Positions 36,052 to 48,677 of a DNA stretch of 64,000 nt are shown piece after piece. Made by a program: the position numbers and the translations under genes. This DNA is from Russula earlei (lineage: Eukaryota; Basidiomycota; Agaricomycetes; Russulales; Russulaceae): contig JAGFNK010000221.1 of the NCBI GenBank assembly GCA_025769875.1, positions 17,002 through 81,001 on the forward strand, in the 5' to 3' direction. How positions within the stretch are numbered: position 1 is the first letter of the stretch; every line of letters starts with the position of its first letter. The notes below the pieces were generated by a model. It saw only the letters and a program-made list of their open reading frames with translations, searched no databases and was not told the origin of the DNA.

Positions 36052-36411
36052 GTGTGGTCTTTGTTCGTTTTGGACAGCGATAGGCGGGATCGACGACAGA
36101 TCCGTATTTTTTTTTTGAACGAACACGGACACCGTTGCGTTGGTCAGACGTTCACACGGCGCTCATTGGCTGGACTGATTGCATAAGCTATGCAAAGCAG
36201 ATGCCCAATTGGGGCCCCCGCTCTCCTCATCCCCTCGTCACCGGATTCACCGTCCACTGCATGTTCGACCTCGCCTCAAAGGGAGGAGTTGCGGCTTGGT
36301 CTTTCATCGGCTACCGGCACAGCATCATCATCGACCACCACCATTTCGTGTGGCGCCACCCACCTCCTTCCCCTGAGCTCCCATCCTTTATTGTCCTCTC
36401 ATGTGTGGGTT
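36052..36411. other. Intergenic upstream of CHZ1-like gene
   Basis: Promoter side of the CHZ1-like gene. A T9 tract is at about 36107-36115. No other feature seen. Confidence 0.45.
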
Positions 36412-36749
36412 GGTTGGAATAAAGATTATGGTGGGGACAGTTATCTGTTGGAGATTCCCCTCAAAGTGTGTCTCTTGTGTTCTTCTGGTTTCACCCTTGC
36501 TTACATCTGACCAATTGATGTCATCACATTCACATCCAGCTCTGCAAGTGCATATATTGAGTGTTCACTGCATGACTAGGCAGTGAGCACTTGATATATG
36601 CACTTGCCGAGCTCTGGACTTGAAAGTTGAGGTATGATGACATCAATTGGTCAGATGTAAGCAAGGGTGAAAACAGAAGAACACAAGAGACACACTTCAA
36701 GGGGAATCTCCAACAGATACCTGTCCCCACCATAATCTTTATTCCAACC
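36412..36749. repeat. Long imperfect inverted repeat (foldback element)
   Basis: The left arm starts with GGTTGGAATAAAGATTATGG at 36412 and the right arm ends with its reverse complement at 36749. Arms of about 165 bp pair almost throughout, with a few mismatches and a small asymmetric segment near the centre (36570-36600). No ORF is inside. It is typical of a non-autonomous foldback or MITE-like element, and marks the edge between gene-rich and repeat-rich DNA. Confidence 0.88.
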
Positions 36750-39220
36750 CTTTGGTAACACCCATTTGTACTTCTTGTCTGAGCCCAGAAGGTCTTGAGG
36801 ACATAGTGAACCTCAAATGTATCCTCCAAGTCAGAATCTGTCATCAACTTTGCTGATGGTGACAGGTTTGATTAAAACTGCAAGCTTCCTTCATTATTTT
36901 AGATGGCAGTGTCACCCTCTCGTACCCTGTATGCTATGCCCTCTTTAATACTGCTACAGGATGATCTGGACAATCCGCTTGATCGCAGTCGACTGGACAC
37001 CGCCACACCATGTTACACATCCTGCGCACTCTAGACCTCCCACCCACAAAGATTTCTCCCTGTTCTGTGTTAGCAACACTGATGGCTTATACGCAGTGAC
37101 ACCATGAGGTTAAGCATCACCATCATGCATCCTCAGTTTTTCGCTGTTGCCATTTTGCGATGATGCAATATCTACATCGCACTTCAAACCACAGACAGGG
37201 ATCCGTGTTACAAAGAAAGGGCAGAACAACCCCGCACCCCTGTCACCAGTTGCAACATGCGCCCGTCCTTGCCAACGCGCATACTATAGCACGCCTGGTG
37301 ACCTCGCTTTGACCTGCGTAGTGGCAGTCGTCCCTGACCAGCATTGATTTCCTATTCATGAGCGACACCGTGCCGTCTGCTCCCACTTGTATGGTCGTCG
37401 CGCATCCCAGATTAATCTCCATCGCAGCTTTCAACCACTACATGACTGTGCAGCCTGAAACGCTGCAGGGATTTGTTGCGATGGGAAGGTGATGATGCAC
37501 ACGAGAACCGAGGTGACTTCAGACCGTGCCCCAAGTACTGGCGGCCAGAACAACCATCACCCTAGTTCTTCTGTTTTATCGTGTGCGCTTGATGTGTGCT
37601 CTCGGGACAAAATCCTGATGGGGGAAAATTCTGGCCAAGGGACAGGGTAGGCAAAGGGGGGCCCGTCAACGCGGAAGAAGGATCACGCATCTGATCGTTC
37701 AATGGAGGGTGCCGTTGTTGTTGGTGTCGGTCTGGGCTGCTTCACTGCTTCATAGAGGGGATGCCCATGGGAGAAAACAGGATGAATGGCAGACTTGGGT
37801 GGGCGGCAGACTCCTTCGTGCATGGGGAAGCAAGGCAAGCCGCACTTTGTTGACCCTGATCCAAACAACAACATTGTGTGGATTGGCATTTTTCTGGCGC
37901 TCCATGCTCCGCTCCGAAGCCTCTTTGAACCTGATTGGAGTGTACGTAAAACACACATGTCCAGAAAGAAAGGTTCGCGTGTGCCCACTGGTCTAAATGG
38001 ACCAATCAATCAAAAGCTAGATCCACGTTGAGAATAGACCCATTGCAGTGAGGACAATGGCAGTGATGACAATGGGACGATTTGAAGTCGCTTCCATGAA
38101 GAAGAAGCGAGGGGGTGGCAGTGTCAGTGGCAAGGCCTGCATGTGACAAACCATTGAAGCCGCAATACAGCCAAGGGCATACTTCAACTGAAGATACACT
38201 GTGGGTATCACGTACCGTAATATAATGTGCCAGCGAAGTAGGACACCAACTTCGAAAGGTGCGATGAAAAGGGATTGATTAGTGGTACCGTACTTTCCTT
38301 TTTTTGAGGAAATGACAACCAACCACAGGAGTAACAATTAATGATCTCCCCAGCGACCTACACCAGACCACCGAAAATCCCCAAATCCGAATGATAGTGG
38401 CTGGATCGAGCTCAACTTATTAAGGTTTGTCAATTCAACCTTAATTGCACGGATTCCCAACATCGCATTCTGGCGAATTGAACGGGTCAGCTGAACAACT
38501 ACAAGCAAGGTCATTGGTTGGATAGGGGATTCGCGTGCGTGTAGGTGTGGCCACACTGTGCGAGCTGCTTTGCGGGCGCCACCTCTGACTGAAATGACTT
38601 GTTGGTGGTGGAGAGCGAGATGCCGGCTGACGGCAATTGGTACCTGTTCTCTCCTCCACTGCACACCGCCAACTTCTGGCTTGCCATTCTAGCCCCGTTT
38701 CTTATAAATGATCTACTGACTCTGAGCGTCCGGCATCGCCACCTATACGCCCTCCTTTACGACTAATATGCATTTTTCTGACTCGGGGGTCGCGCCGTAT
38801 AATGGGCGTTTGGTGTCTCCACTTGTTATGGTAAACGTAAAACTGGGGTGAATCACTTAAAGGCGCAAAGTTCGTAATTGTGTCCCTCTGTGCTGGGCGT
38901 GATCCCGATTCCTAGTTAGCTCTGGTCTGCTCAACCGGATCATAACATAACCAGCACTCGCTTCACCTGCTTCACCTGCTTCACCTGCTTCATCTGTGGC
39001 CATACCTAAAGTAGCGACAGCATATGCGCTTCGGTTGTCCTCTTTACGTCTTTCGTTGTCATCATCCCTGGGTTCTGCTCCAAGTGAGTGGTGAGTGGAG
39101 CCTACGACGGCTGGGTTTGGTGGCGTTGGCGCTTATCTGGGGGTGAACCTCACCAGAGATGATAAAAGGGGACATCGCTTCGATGGATGATGATAAGCTT
39201 TTCTTCCATTGAGCTTTAGC
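36750..39220. other. Repeat-like, CpG-poor DNA with no recognised gene
   Basis: About 2.5 kb. ORFs are short and without family features. A CTTCACCTG repeat (about four units) lies at 38957-38993. The stretch is probably old transposon debris plus the promoter of the PLAC8 gene. Confidence 0.45.
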
Positions 39221-39868
39221 ATGTCAGCGGATACTAGGGGCTATCCAGTCGGCACCCAGCCCAAGGTGTGTGCTCCCCCAGATCCTTTTTGGTCAGTGTG
39301 TTCATTTACTTACATGTTCGCGTTCTTCGCAGGCGACTGCCCCAATGTCGACGGACGGTGGCAACAAAAATGCTCTGAATCGTCCAATTGGACCAGATGG
39401 GAAGCGCGATTGGAGCTATGGTCTATGTTCCTGCTTCTCCGCGTGCGGCCTTTGTACGTTTAAAATAGCCAAAGCTGCTCCACGTTCACATCCCCTGCAG
39501 GCTGCTGGGCTGTTTGCTGCCCCTGTGTCGTTTACAGCAAGAACAGGCAGCGCTTGCGCAGTTTGCAGCATCAAGGCGCACCTCTTCCCGGTGGTGGTGA
39601 AAGATATGACGACTACTGCTTCATTTACGGCTGCCTGACAGTAGTTACTGGCTATGGTTGGGTACTGCACGTATGTTGCGATGTTGATGAACCCGCATGT
39701 GCATTTGGCTCACATGACGCTCAGATCAACCAAGCTACCGATGTCCGTGAACGTTATGGCATTCGTGGCAGCCCTATTTGTGATTGCTTCAAGGCGTGGT
39801 GTTGCCGTCCTTGCTCGCTCACCCAAGAGCGCCGGGAGATTGAGTTGGAGGAGAACAGTTTGTTGTGA
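39221..39868 (+). CDS. PLAC8-family cysteine-rich protein
   Basis: A PLAC8/Cys-rich family protein, often membrane-associated and linked in fungi and plants to cell size, metal or calcium handling; the exact role here is unknown. Four exons: 39221-39265, 39333-39453, 39501-39670, 39725-39868; 480 nt, 159 aa, all phases consistent. The N terminus is short and polar; DWSYGLCSCFSACGLC and CCWAVCCPCVVYSKN form the Cys-rich core, then YDDYCFIYGCLTVVTGYGWVL, then RERYGIRGSPICDCFKAWCCRPCSLTQERREIELEE, the standard C-terminal signature (given here by its key parts GIRG, CDC, WCCRPC and QERREIE). It is intact although it lies within repeat DNA on both sides. Confidence 0.92.
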
Positions 39869-41464
39869 GAAACATTGGTCCGGATTTGCTCTACCCTTCG
39901 CCCATTATCAGTTTATCTGTTGTGAATGTTATCAACCAACCAACATGAATGAAAGTGTTATCCCTAGGTCGCCATCACCGTGAGAAAGAGGGTGGAAAAC
40001 CCCTTGTCACATAAATTTGGAATGGGAAAAGACAACCTAGGCATAGGCCAACATAGGCCAAATTCTTTATTGCTTGATTCCTTATGGCATCTGAATTGAG
40101 GGAAAGAGAGAGATGTCCCAAGTTCTCTTTAAGCTGTTTGCATTCTTTTAGGCCACTTGCTTCACCTGCTTCATGACTCTGCCTGAAAACTATTGCTGTT
40201 CCATGCTTCTCATCACCTCAGGCCTTCTGTCATGAACCAGAGGGCCCTGGAAGGACCCTTCCCTATTAGAGGAAACCCAGGCTCTATGGTACCACCCTGT
40301 TCACATGGCAAAAAGGGGTGAGTAGAGGTGTCCACAATATCTGTCGGAAAGTGCACCAGCCCCAAGGTGCATTCACTAACACTCCTTGATCGGAGCATTG
40401 CCTCTTGGACATAGACTAGCAGTTATGATTGAGTCTATTTAAGTATATACTTTAGCCATTTGGATATGGTACATGCATCGTGTGGCAGCACACATTGTGC
40501 TGGCCCTTCCTTCTTTGGGGCACCTAGTCCCTGAACTAGTGTACATAAATATTGAGCTTCTGCCGTGCATACATAGACCTCAGTTACTTCCCAGTAAACT
40601 GAGGTATGTAGTTACACCTGCATTGATTACCCCTACCCTTTTGCTCACACCTAGATAGCTTTGTACTGCCTAGGTAAACATACCCAATAAATCTGTTACT
40701 TCCCAGTAAACTGAGCTTCATACTGCCTAGTATCTCACATGCATGTGTTGAATTGCGCAGTGATAAGGTAGATTAGATCGTAATAGATCTAATAAAATGA
40801 TATTCAGTTTCTGTGAGAAGAAACTATTGTGTCATATTTACCTAATAAAAATGATACTACAACATGTAATCAGCTACTGATAAGATCATGAGATAGTAAG
40901 TACTTACTTCAGTTTCTGTGAGAAGAAACTGAAGTATCTACTGTATGTATGACACTCTTAAGTATCTGAGAGTGTCCCTAATTATTTTGTCTGTAGTAAC
41001 TATCAAATTGTTTTCACGATCGCTATGTGCTAGCTACTGATTGTCTTAGATCATACTATCAATTTTGTTATTGTACGTGTTTCAGCAACTTAGCTGAAAC
41101 ACTTATGTGGTCTGGGCCTGTGGGCCACCTGGACAGTTTGGGCCGACGTGTCAATGCCTCAGCTACTCTTTATCTCAACAGCATGCACATCAGGACTTGT
41201 TGGAATGGCCTCACATTCAAACCTTAACCCATGAGTTTTCCACAATATCGTGTGCACATTGTGGCATGATTGATTCTGGGCACAATCAACACACAACAAG
41301 CCCTACTTGGTGACAACCTATCTAACAGTAAAGGACAATATTAGAGGCCCTCTAAAGACCCTTTAGGATGACCCTAAGGTCCTTTTATTGGCTAATGAAG
41401 ATACTATAGACCCTAGAACACGTTATTAGACCAACTCTAATAACCTTAGAATGAACTATAAGAC
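39869..41464. other. Repeat DNA upstream of the copia element
   Basis: No gene seen. Contains repeated short units: CTTCCCAGTAAACTGAG twice (about 40586 and 40702), and GTTTCTGTGAGAAGAAACT twice (about 40808 and 40916). These are probably pieces of decayed LTRs. Confidence 0.4.
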
Positions 41465-41697
41465 TGTTGAACCGGAACCCAAATGGATCAAAGAAGGCAA
41501 AGACCTTCATACAAGGTTCAAGATCCGCTCATAGATGTTACGTGTTAGACAGAACTTTAGCATATGTGCTTATGGCAATAGGGTTATGCATACTGGACAC
41601 CTGTAGTCACCTCTTCTGGACTTAGGAACAGCCCTGGGTCATAGAGGTATTAAGGTGGGTTGCTTGGCCTGTTAGCTGCGCTCTATGCTGCGCAACA
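41465..41697 (+). repeat. 5' LTR of decayed copia element
   Basis: 233 bp, TGTTGAACCGG to GCGCAACA, with TGTTG/CAACA ends. It matches the 385-bp LTR at 47455 and 59489 but lacks two internal segments, including the TATA-like part. Confidence 0.9.
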
Positions 41698-41709
41698 GGT
41701 TATGGGCCC
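41698..41709 (+). other. Primer binding site, half-tRNA type
   Basis: GGTTATGGGCCC directly follows the 5' LTR. It is complementary to the anticodon arm of initiator tRNA-Met (GGGCCCATAACC) and not to the tRNA 3' CCA end. This is the internal half-tRNA priming known from Drosophila copia. The tRNA itself is inferred, as no tRNA gene is in the window. Confidence 0.6.
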
Positions 41710-41855
41710 TGCAAGCCATGCACCTTCATTGGCTGCAACAATAGTGAAGCATCCCTGAAGCCTGCATGCTGTGGCGAGCTAGTCTACCCTATGTTGGCTT
41801 GTTTGAATACAATACTCTTACTGACAACCTCTAAGCCCTCATTCTAACAGCTATT

Positions 41856-43110
41856 ATGTTGTCATCTCAACCCTCTGCCCCTGTTGTCCCCATCCTTGAT
41901 GGTGCAAACTATGGTATTTGGTCAAAGGCTATGAAAGCCTACCTCATGTCCGTTGGACTGTGGGGTTATTGCAATGGCATGTTTGATCTGCCAATTGTCC
42001 TGCCCTTCCCCAGGTGCCTCTTCCCAAAGAGATTGCTGCCCAGGCTGTTGCTCAGGCAGCTGTGAAAGAATGGAACAAAGGGAATGATATGGCAGTTGGT
42101 CATATGGTCCTGAGATCTAGCATTGCGATCCAACAAGATCTGACATCTTTGGATAATGCTGAGACAATTTGGAATCGCCTAGAAACCCTATATGGTATGG
42201 CGACCACCACTAGTATCTATAAGGACTTCAAAGAAGCCATCTCCATTTGCATTAACCCGAGCCAGCATCCTGGCCAACAAATGGATCAGATACATGCTGT
42301 GTTCCAGTGTCTCACCGCATCCTCCCTTATCATTCCTGATGCCTTACAGGCGCTCATCATGCTTGCTGCCATTCCCCCAAAATGGGAAATGTTGGTCCAC
42401 ATTGTCACTCAGAACTATGATCTAGCCAATCTTAGCCCTAAGGATGTGTGAGAGTCTATTGTCTCTCAATATCAAACTGAGATGAATCGTGGCACAAACA
42501 AAAAGCACAGCACACAGAAGCTCTCCACTGTCAAGTGCAAGCATGGTGACCCCTCCTTCTCCCATCAGCAGCAGGGCAATAAGCCCAAGCGTGATGAAGA
42601 TAAGGACAAGTGCCAGTGTGGTAAGTGTGGCAGCAAAGGAAAAGGGGAAGGCAAGGAGAAGGCTGATCACAGCCATGGTCCCAGACACTCTCACATTGTG
42701 GACATTGCCGCACTTCCACTCCTGACCTTACCACTATTGCCCATCTGGGTCCCTTGAGGATCCAACAATGTACCATCCCAACTGTGACTGACCCTTGCAA
42801 ATGCACTCACAGCCCTTACAAGGCCTTAAACAAAGCGCTTGATCTTGCTGATGATCTTGGGGTAACTCCCACTATACAGACAGTCAAGACCCTTGAGCAG
42901 TGGATCTCATCTCAATCTGCTGCCTCGTCAAGTGCAGTCAAATTACTGTCACCCGTTCCTGAGCCTATGGACCAGGACGATGGTGACTTTGTGCAAACAA
43001 ACACATTGGATTTAGTTGACATATACGATGGTATCCCAGAAGGTGCTGCCACCCCTGAGCATGCTCTGACTCTGTTGGATGAGCTGCTTGACTGGGGCAG
43101 TGACCCCTGA
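41856..43110 (+). pseudogene. copia gag (UBN2-type), broken
   Basis: Reads as a gag of the Retrotran_gag_2/UBN2 class: an opening LDGANYGIWSKAMKAYLM, then ETIWNRLETLYG and a run of helices to PPKWEMLVHIV, followed by a degraded zinc-knuckle region (CQCGKCGSKGKG). It shifts frame near 42010 and has a stop at 42449-42451 (in KDV followed by TGA). No working gag can be read. Confidence 0.85.
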
Positions 43111-43194
43111 AGATAATGAAGCGTGCGTGCACCTCCCTCTCTCCTTTCACTTGCTAAGGAACCTTTTAGCATCTCCTCAGCCCCAAAGTGGGCT

Positions 43195-46100
43195 AGATAT
43201 GTCTAATAAGTGTTCCCTTGTATTGTACAATGTACAAATTAGCGCAGGGAGTAGTTCCCTGCATAGTGAATGTAACAAAAATTGTTTGAGATGCAGAGGA
43301 AAGCACGACTTGAGTAAAATGGGATCCTTATGGCTCCTGGACTCTGGCGCGTCCGCACACTTCACCTTTGAAATAAAAGACTTTATAGAGTATATGCTGG
43401 CTTTGCCGCATGAAAGATCCCCTGTGAAAACTGCCGATAACACAATCTATGTGGAAGGCAAAGGCACTGTGTTGCTTCAGCACACTGTCAACTCTAAAAT
43501 GGTTGTCACGCACATTTCTCCTGTCCTCTATATTCTGAAAATTAACACTTGAATATTATCTATGGGGGAGTTTTTACAACAAGGGATGCATGCATTAGGG
43601 AACAATAGACATATTGGTTAGACGCCTCAATTGAAAGCATGCAAGCGCATTCTCTTATCTAGGTGGTAGATTATGATGTCATTCACCGACGCCTTGGCCA
43701 CCCATCTAAGGATGTCATAACACATGCAAAGACACATACCAAGGGTCTCCCTGAAGACCTGAAAATCCCTCAGGAACAGCCAGTATGTCCTGGCTGCACG
43801 CAAGGCAAGATGCCTGCATCTGTGCACCCCCCTTCTGAAACTCATGCTTCCGCACCATTTGAGCGTATCTACTCAGACCTTAAGAGTTTCCCTGTGAAAT
43901 TGTATCATAAGTATGAATATTTCGTCAGCTTCATTGACAATTATTCCTCCTATGCATGGATTACACTCTTAAAAAATAAAAAGTTGACCATAATGGCTGT
44001 CAAGCAATTCTTTGCTATGGTCAAGAACCAATATAAAGCAGGAATTAAAGAGTGGATGTCTGATGCTGGTGGAGAGTACAAGTCCGAGGCCTTTGATAAC
44101 ATCTGAAAGGATGAAGGAATTAAAATCCTGCAAAGTGCCCCCTACACTCCACAACAGAATGGACGCACAGAGCACTTTATGTGCACTGTAATGGACAAAG
44201 CTCAGGCAATGCGCTTTGAAGCTTGTCTACCCCCCTCCTGGTGGGAATTTGCAGTGAATCATGGGACACACTGTTACAATAGGACACCTTCCAGATGCCT
44301 TCAATGGTGTACACCCTACAAAGTCCTAAAGAACAAGGTCCTTGATATCTCACACCTCAGAGTATTTGGTTGCAGTGCATATGTGCACATACCAGAAAAG
44401 CATCAAGTCAATAAGCTTTTGCCCAAAAGCGAGCTAATGATCTACCTTGGTCATACTGAGGGGATCAAAGCCTCACTCTTTATGAGGCTCCCTAATAACA
44501 TGCTTTACACCAATGCTACTGCCCTCTATGATGAGACCTTGTACCCCAAATGTGACAAAGCATGCACTAAAGGTACCACGCGGATTAATGAACCATGTGA
44601 GGAACTACCGCAACAACCTGTTGAAGACACCATTCCTGGTGTTGACGACCCACTCCCTACAATCAAGAGTGAGAATGATGAGCAGCCTATACAGGTGCCA
44701 CAGGAAGAGGAATGCAAGCAAACGCCCATCCCTCCTACACCATCCCCTCCTCCTGTTGAAGAGCCTGTACCTCTTTGAAGGTCTCAGCAGTTGAGGAAAG
44801 TACCTACCCATCCTGGCAACATCTATGGTGAATGCAGACACCCCACAGAAGTGGAAAAAGATGTTTGACGAACACGCACATGGAGAACAATGACAGAAAA
44901 CCAACCTGGTAGCTCCAGTGAGGCTAGTACATCAGGATTGGCCACACCAGGCCCTTACCCTCCTGTTGTCCTTGACGATCAACCGCTGCAAGCCTCTGGG
45001 GATGAGGTAGAAGACATTCTATGTCTTGCAAGGGAAGGGGGAGTCAAATTTCTGAACTATCTGCTCACCCAAGCAGTTCCACTAAGTTTGGAAGCACCCA
45101 ATACTGCAAAGATTTGCAAATGGACCTTTAGGGACATTCTGCAAATGCCAAGTGAACTCCAAAAGGAGTGGAAAGATGCTTGTTGCAAGGAGTTGGAATC
45201 CCTCTGCAGACGCAAAGTCTTTGAACTAGTCAATCCTCCCAAGGATCGCAAAATAATCAAAAATAGATGGGTATTCGACCTTAAGTCTGATGGTTGTAAA
45301 AAAGCCAGACTAGTTGCCAAAGGCTTCTCCGAAGTAGAAGGCATTGACTATGATGAAATATTCTCACCCTGTGGTATGGTTTGAGACAGTCTGCCTGATA
45401 ATTGCGCTCGCAGTGCTCAAAAACTGGCACATTAGCGGACTAGACATCAAGACTGCCTTTCTTTATGGCAAGCTTGATGAAGAGCTCTATATGGAGCAGC
45501 CAGAGGGCTTCAAAATTAAAGGCCAAGAGTGTAAAGTCATGCACCTTAAACATGCAATATATGGACTCAAGCAAGCAGCACTTGCATGGTGGAAAGCCTT
45601 TGACAAGTCCATGGCCTTGCTTGGCCTTATTCGCCTTATGTCTGACTCTGGGCTCTTTGTTAGTAAAGACAAGAGCATCATAGCCATCGTCTATGTTGAT
45701 GATGTGCTCTTCTTCAGAGCAGACAAAAAACAAATCAATAAAACAAAGGAGTGCTTCATGAAGCTCTAGGAATGTCAAGATCTGGGCGATGCCCAAGAAT
45801 TTCTACACATGTGCATCATACGCAAGTCTGGCCAGATACATCTGGACCAGACTGAATATCTAAAGAAAGTGCTGCAGTGTTTTGACTTGCTTAATGCAAA
45901 CCCTGCTCCTACTCCACTACCAGAGGGCTATCACCCCTCTCCCAACACTTCCGCTGCTGACCCAGCCTTGTGGTCAAAATTCCAGCAAGTTATAGGATCA
46001 CTCCTATACATAATGCTTGGAACGCGTCCAGACATAGCCTTTGTGGTCACTAAGTTGTCACAACATGCTGCCAATCCCTCAGAGGATCATTTAAATCATG

Positions 46101-47414
46101 CATTCTATATTTGCTGATACATCCTGGGAGCCGCTGATTATGCCTTGGTCTACAATGGACCATCTAATGGCGGCTTGATGGCATATGCTGACTCTGACTG
46201 GGCTTCTGATCCGACTAATTGGAAGTCCACTACAGGCTATATGGTGAACCTGGCTGGAGCAATATTTTTGTGGAACTCATGAGCAGCAGAAAACAGTTGT
46301 GCTCTCCTCCACAGAAGCTGAGTACATGTTGCTGTCAAGACACATACTGCTGATCACTAAGGACTCAGGAGCAGGTGGGCAAGGGTCGGAACAGATGATA
46401 CACGGCGAAGGTGGCATTGAACAAGAGGACGAGCCAAACGACAAGGAGGTACCAGATGGGGACTGGTAGGTGTTGCAAGAGACAAAGATGAAGGCTGGAG
46501 GCCAGTGTAGCAAGAGGGCTTTAAACAAGGCGGTTGTTGAAGAGTACCTTGGAGGCGAGGGGAATCTTTAGACTGAGCGGTCACGGGGGAGTACCCAGGA
46601 AGATGAGAGTATCACAAATGGACAGTCTGATGACTGCCATGCTTCATTGGGGCTTATATACAGTGTACAGGGTCGCTTACAAAGAACTGGGACTATTCTA
46701 GACTCTTTGGTACCATCCAATAGGACTACAGAGGCATAAACTTGCTTGTGTCAAGTTTCAGGCTTACTGAGCGCCTTACTGATCATTGTGGAACGATGAC
46801 ATCATTATGATGTCACTGTGGAGCACTTAGTGAGCCTATGAGGTCACTGTGAAGTCGCTCAGTCAGCCATGATGTCATTGGAGCCTTGATGACGTCAGAT
46901 GATTTATGCAACAGTTTCTAAGAGTTTGTGCCGCTGTTTCAGGTCCTTGGTGGCTGGGTGGCCATGTGGCTGCCACGCGATGATTACCCAATTAGGAAAC
47001 GGGTGCCTGGTCGTGTTATAGTGCCTTTGCAATAGCGATATCTTGTACTGCAGGAGGGATAGCCCAGAAAATGGAAGGGAGTCGGCAATGCAAAGTGAGA
47101 GAGGTCTCTTCTTGAGTGAAATACTGTAGGACAATCTACAGCCAGGACCTGGCCTTGGTTCGTAACAGTCGCTCTCTGACACAAGCAGACAGTTGGTTTG
47201 GATTAAATCCTTACTAACAGAACTTGGCATCAATCTTGCTCCCATCCCACTGTTCGGTGATAACCAAGGCTCAATATTCTTAGCCTCCAACCCTGTGCAA
47301 GAAAAGCGCATCAAACACATTGATTTGCGCTATCACTTCATTCGTGAAGTCATACAAAACAAACAGGTGGAGCTATTCTTTATTGAAGGGGCTAACAACC
47401 CAGCCGACATGTAA
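43195..47414 (+). pseudogene. copia pol, multiply broken
   Basis: Domains in order: aspartic protease with LLDSGAS (about 43335), the pre-integrase HHCC region (HRRLGHP to CPGC, 43680-43800), integrase core (SDAGGEYKSE at about 44060; TEHF at about 44167), reverse transcriptase (KARLVAKGFSEVEGIDYDEIFSP at 45302-45370; YVDDVLFF at about 45691), RNase H (SSTEAEYM at 46307), cut by the solo LTR, and resuming LVWIKSLLTELG at 47191. Stops are found at about 43552, 44104, 44776 (CGA to TGA in the PLRRSQ motif), 45766 and 46117, and a frame change at about 45370. The protein cannot be made from this copy. Confidence 0.92.
46333..47167 (+). mobile_element. Solo LTR inserted in copia RNase H
   Basis: An 835-bp insertion beginning TGTCAAGACA and ending GTAACA, so it has TG/CA ends. 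It is flanked by GTTGC (46328-46332) and GTCGC (47168-47172), a 5-bp target duplication with one change. Taking it out restores the copia reading EAEYMSLSDTSRQ seen in the minus-strand copy. A near-identical solo LTR is at 49337. It has no coding sequence of its own; the family of the parent element is unknown. Confidence 0.92.
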
Positions 47415-47442
47415 AATGCTCATGGCATCTACCGATGCACTT

Positions 47443-47454
47443 AGCAAGGGGGAG
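47443..47454 (+). other. Polypurine tract of copia element
   Basis: AGCAAGGGGGAG immediately before the 3' LTR; the primer for plus-strand synthesis. The same tract adjoins the LTR of the minus-strand copy. Confidence 0.85.
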
Positions 47455-47839
47455 TGTTGAACTGGAACCTGAATGGATCAAAGAAGGCGAAGACCTTCAT
47501 ACAAGGTTCAAGATCCACTCATAGATGTTATGTGTTAGACAGAACTTTAGCATATGTGCTTATGGCAATAGGGTTATGCATACTACACTATCTATCACAA
47601 GATGCAGCCTTACACTGTGTCTAGAATGTTTCCACATCATGCATCACTGAGTGCACAATATAGTGGACACCTGTAGTCACCTCTTCTGGACTTAGGAACA
47701 GCCCTGGGTCATAGAGGTATAAATGCCATACATGTAGATGAGTATACACATTGCTCTACACCCCAATATCACTTGAGCATTAGCACAACCTCTAAGGTGG
47801 GTTGCTTGGCCTGTTAGCTGTGCTCTATGCTGTGCAACA
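47455..47839 (+). repeat. 3' LTR of decayed copia element
   Basis: 385 bp, TGTTGAACTGG to GTGCAACA. It has the same length as the LTR at 59489-59873, but many CG dinucleotides there are TG or CA here. Confidence 0.92.
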
Positions 47840-48159
47840 AAGAGAACACTAGGGACCTTAATACTGATATTAAGGTTGACTCTAAGGACCCTAATAGAAC
47901 CTTATAAGGGGTCTTATAAGGAATGCCTCCTCATTGTCAAATACTACAAGTCTCAGAAAGACCAGCCCTAAACTAACTAACAAGTAAATGAATCAGATGC
48001 TTTGCAAATGCACTAGGCAGTGAACATGTGGACACTAGAGTCCCTTACTCATCGTCTAGGGCCTTCTTACTCAGCAGCTTACTGAGCATGACTGAGCATG
48101 CTCACTAAGCATTCCCTGATGTCTTACTCATCTCCATTTATGCTTGATAACAAGGTTAT

Positions 48160-48677
48160 TGTTACTGAGTGGTTTGGGGTCTGGAAGATGTTGGAACACC
48201 TGAACTATGGACTGCATCATTTGCATCATGCATGCATTAGATCTTGACCATTTATGTTCCTTGATATTGTGCTCAGAACACATTGATCATACCTTCCTGA
48301 AGATGTGTTAAAGAAGCAATGAATTGCATTGCTTCTGTTCCAGATGTTCCTGTACTGCCATGTATGTTGCTTCCCTGATTGGGAAAGTACTTATGACACC
48401 AAGATTGCTACTATGGCAGCACTTAATGCTCCCAGCACCAAGATCATTTACACAGAAGCAACTATTGCTTCTATGAGCCATCCTTGCTACTATAGCACCA
48501 ACCAGTACTTACAAGTAGTGAGAACCTTATCCCTGAGGGCTATATAAAGCCCCCAGTTTGTAGCAGTTGAGCCTTAGGCTCAACTTAGTTTGCCAATCCC
48601 AAACAGTTGACTCCTACCCTGTCTGCAGAGCCCCTCTCATCTTGTTGCTATACTCTAGAAGGATCTAACACTCCTTT
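48160..48677 (+). repeat. LTR-like direct repeat, copy 1
   Basis: About 518 bp beginning TGTTACTGAGTGGTTTGGGG, repeated at 48799. It holds a TATA box in GGGCTATATAAAGCCCCC (about 48537), followed by AGTTGAGCC, as in LTR promoters. No coding sequence. Exact 3' end is uncertain. Confidence 0.75.

Larger units (their letters stand above)
41465..47839 (+). mobile_element. Ty1/copia retrotransposon, decayed copy
   Basis: A full-span but inactive copia element. It runs from 5' LTR (41465-41697, internally deleted) to 3' LTR (47455-47839), in the order PBS, gag, protease, integrase, reverse transcriptase, RNase H, PPT. Flanks are AAGAC before and AAGAG after, a probable 5-bp target-site duplication with one change. 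There are many in-frame stops, several of them TGA where the related minus-strand copy has CGA. An 835-bp solo LTR of another family interrupts the RNase H part. The sequence is poor in CpG compared with the copy at 59489. Confidence 0.94.
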
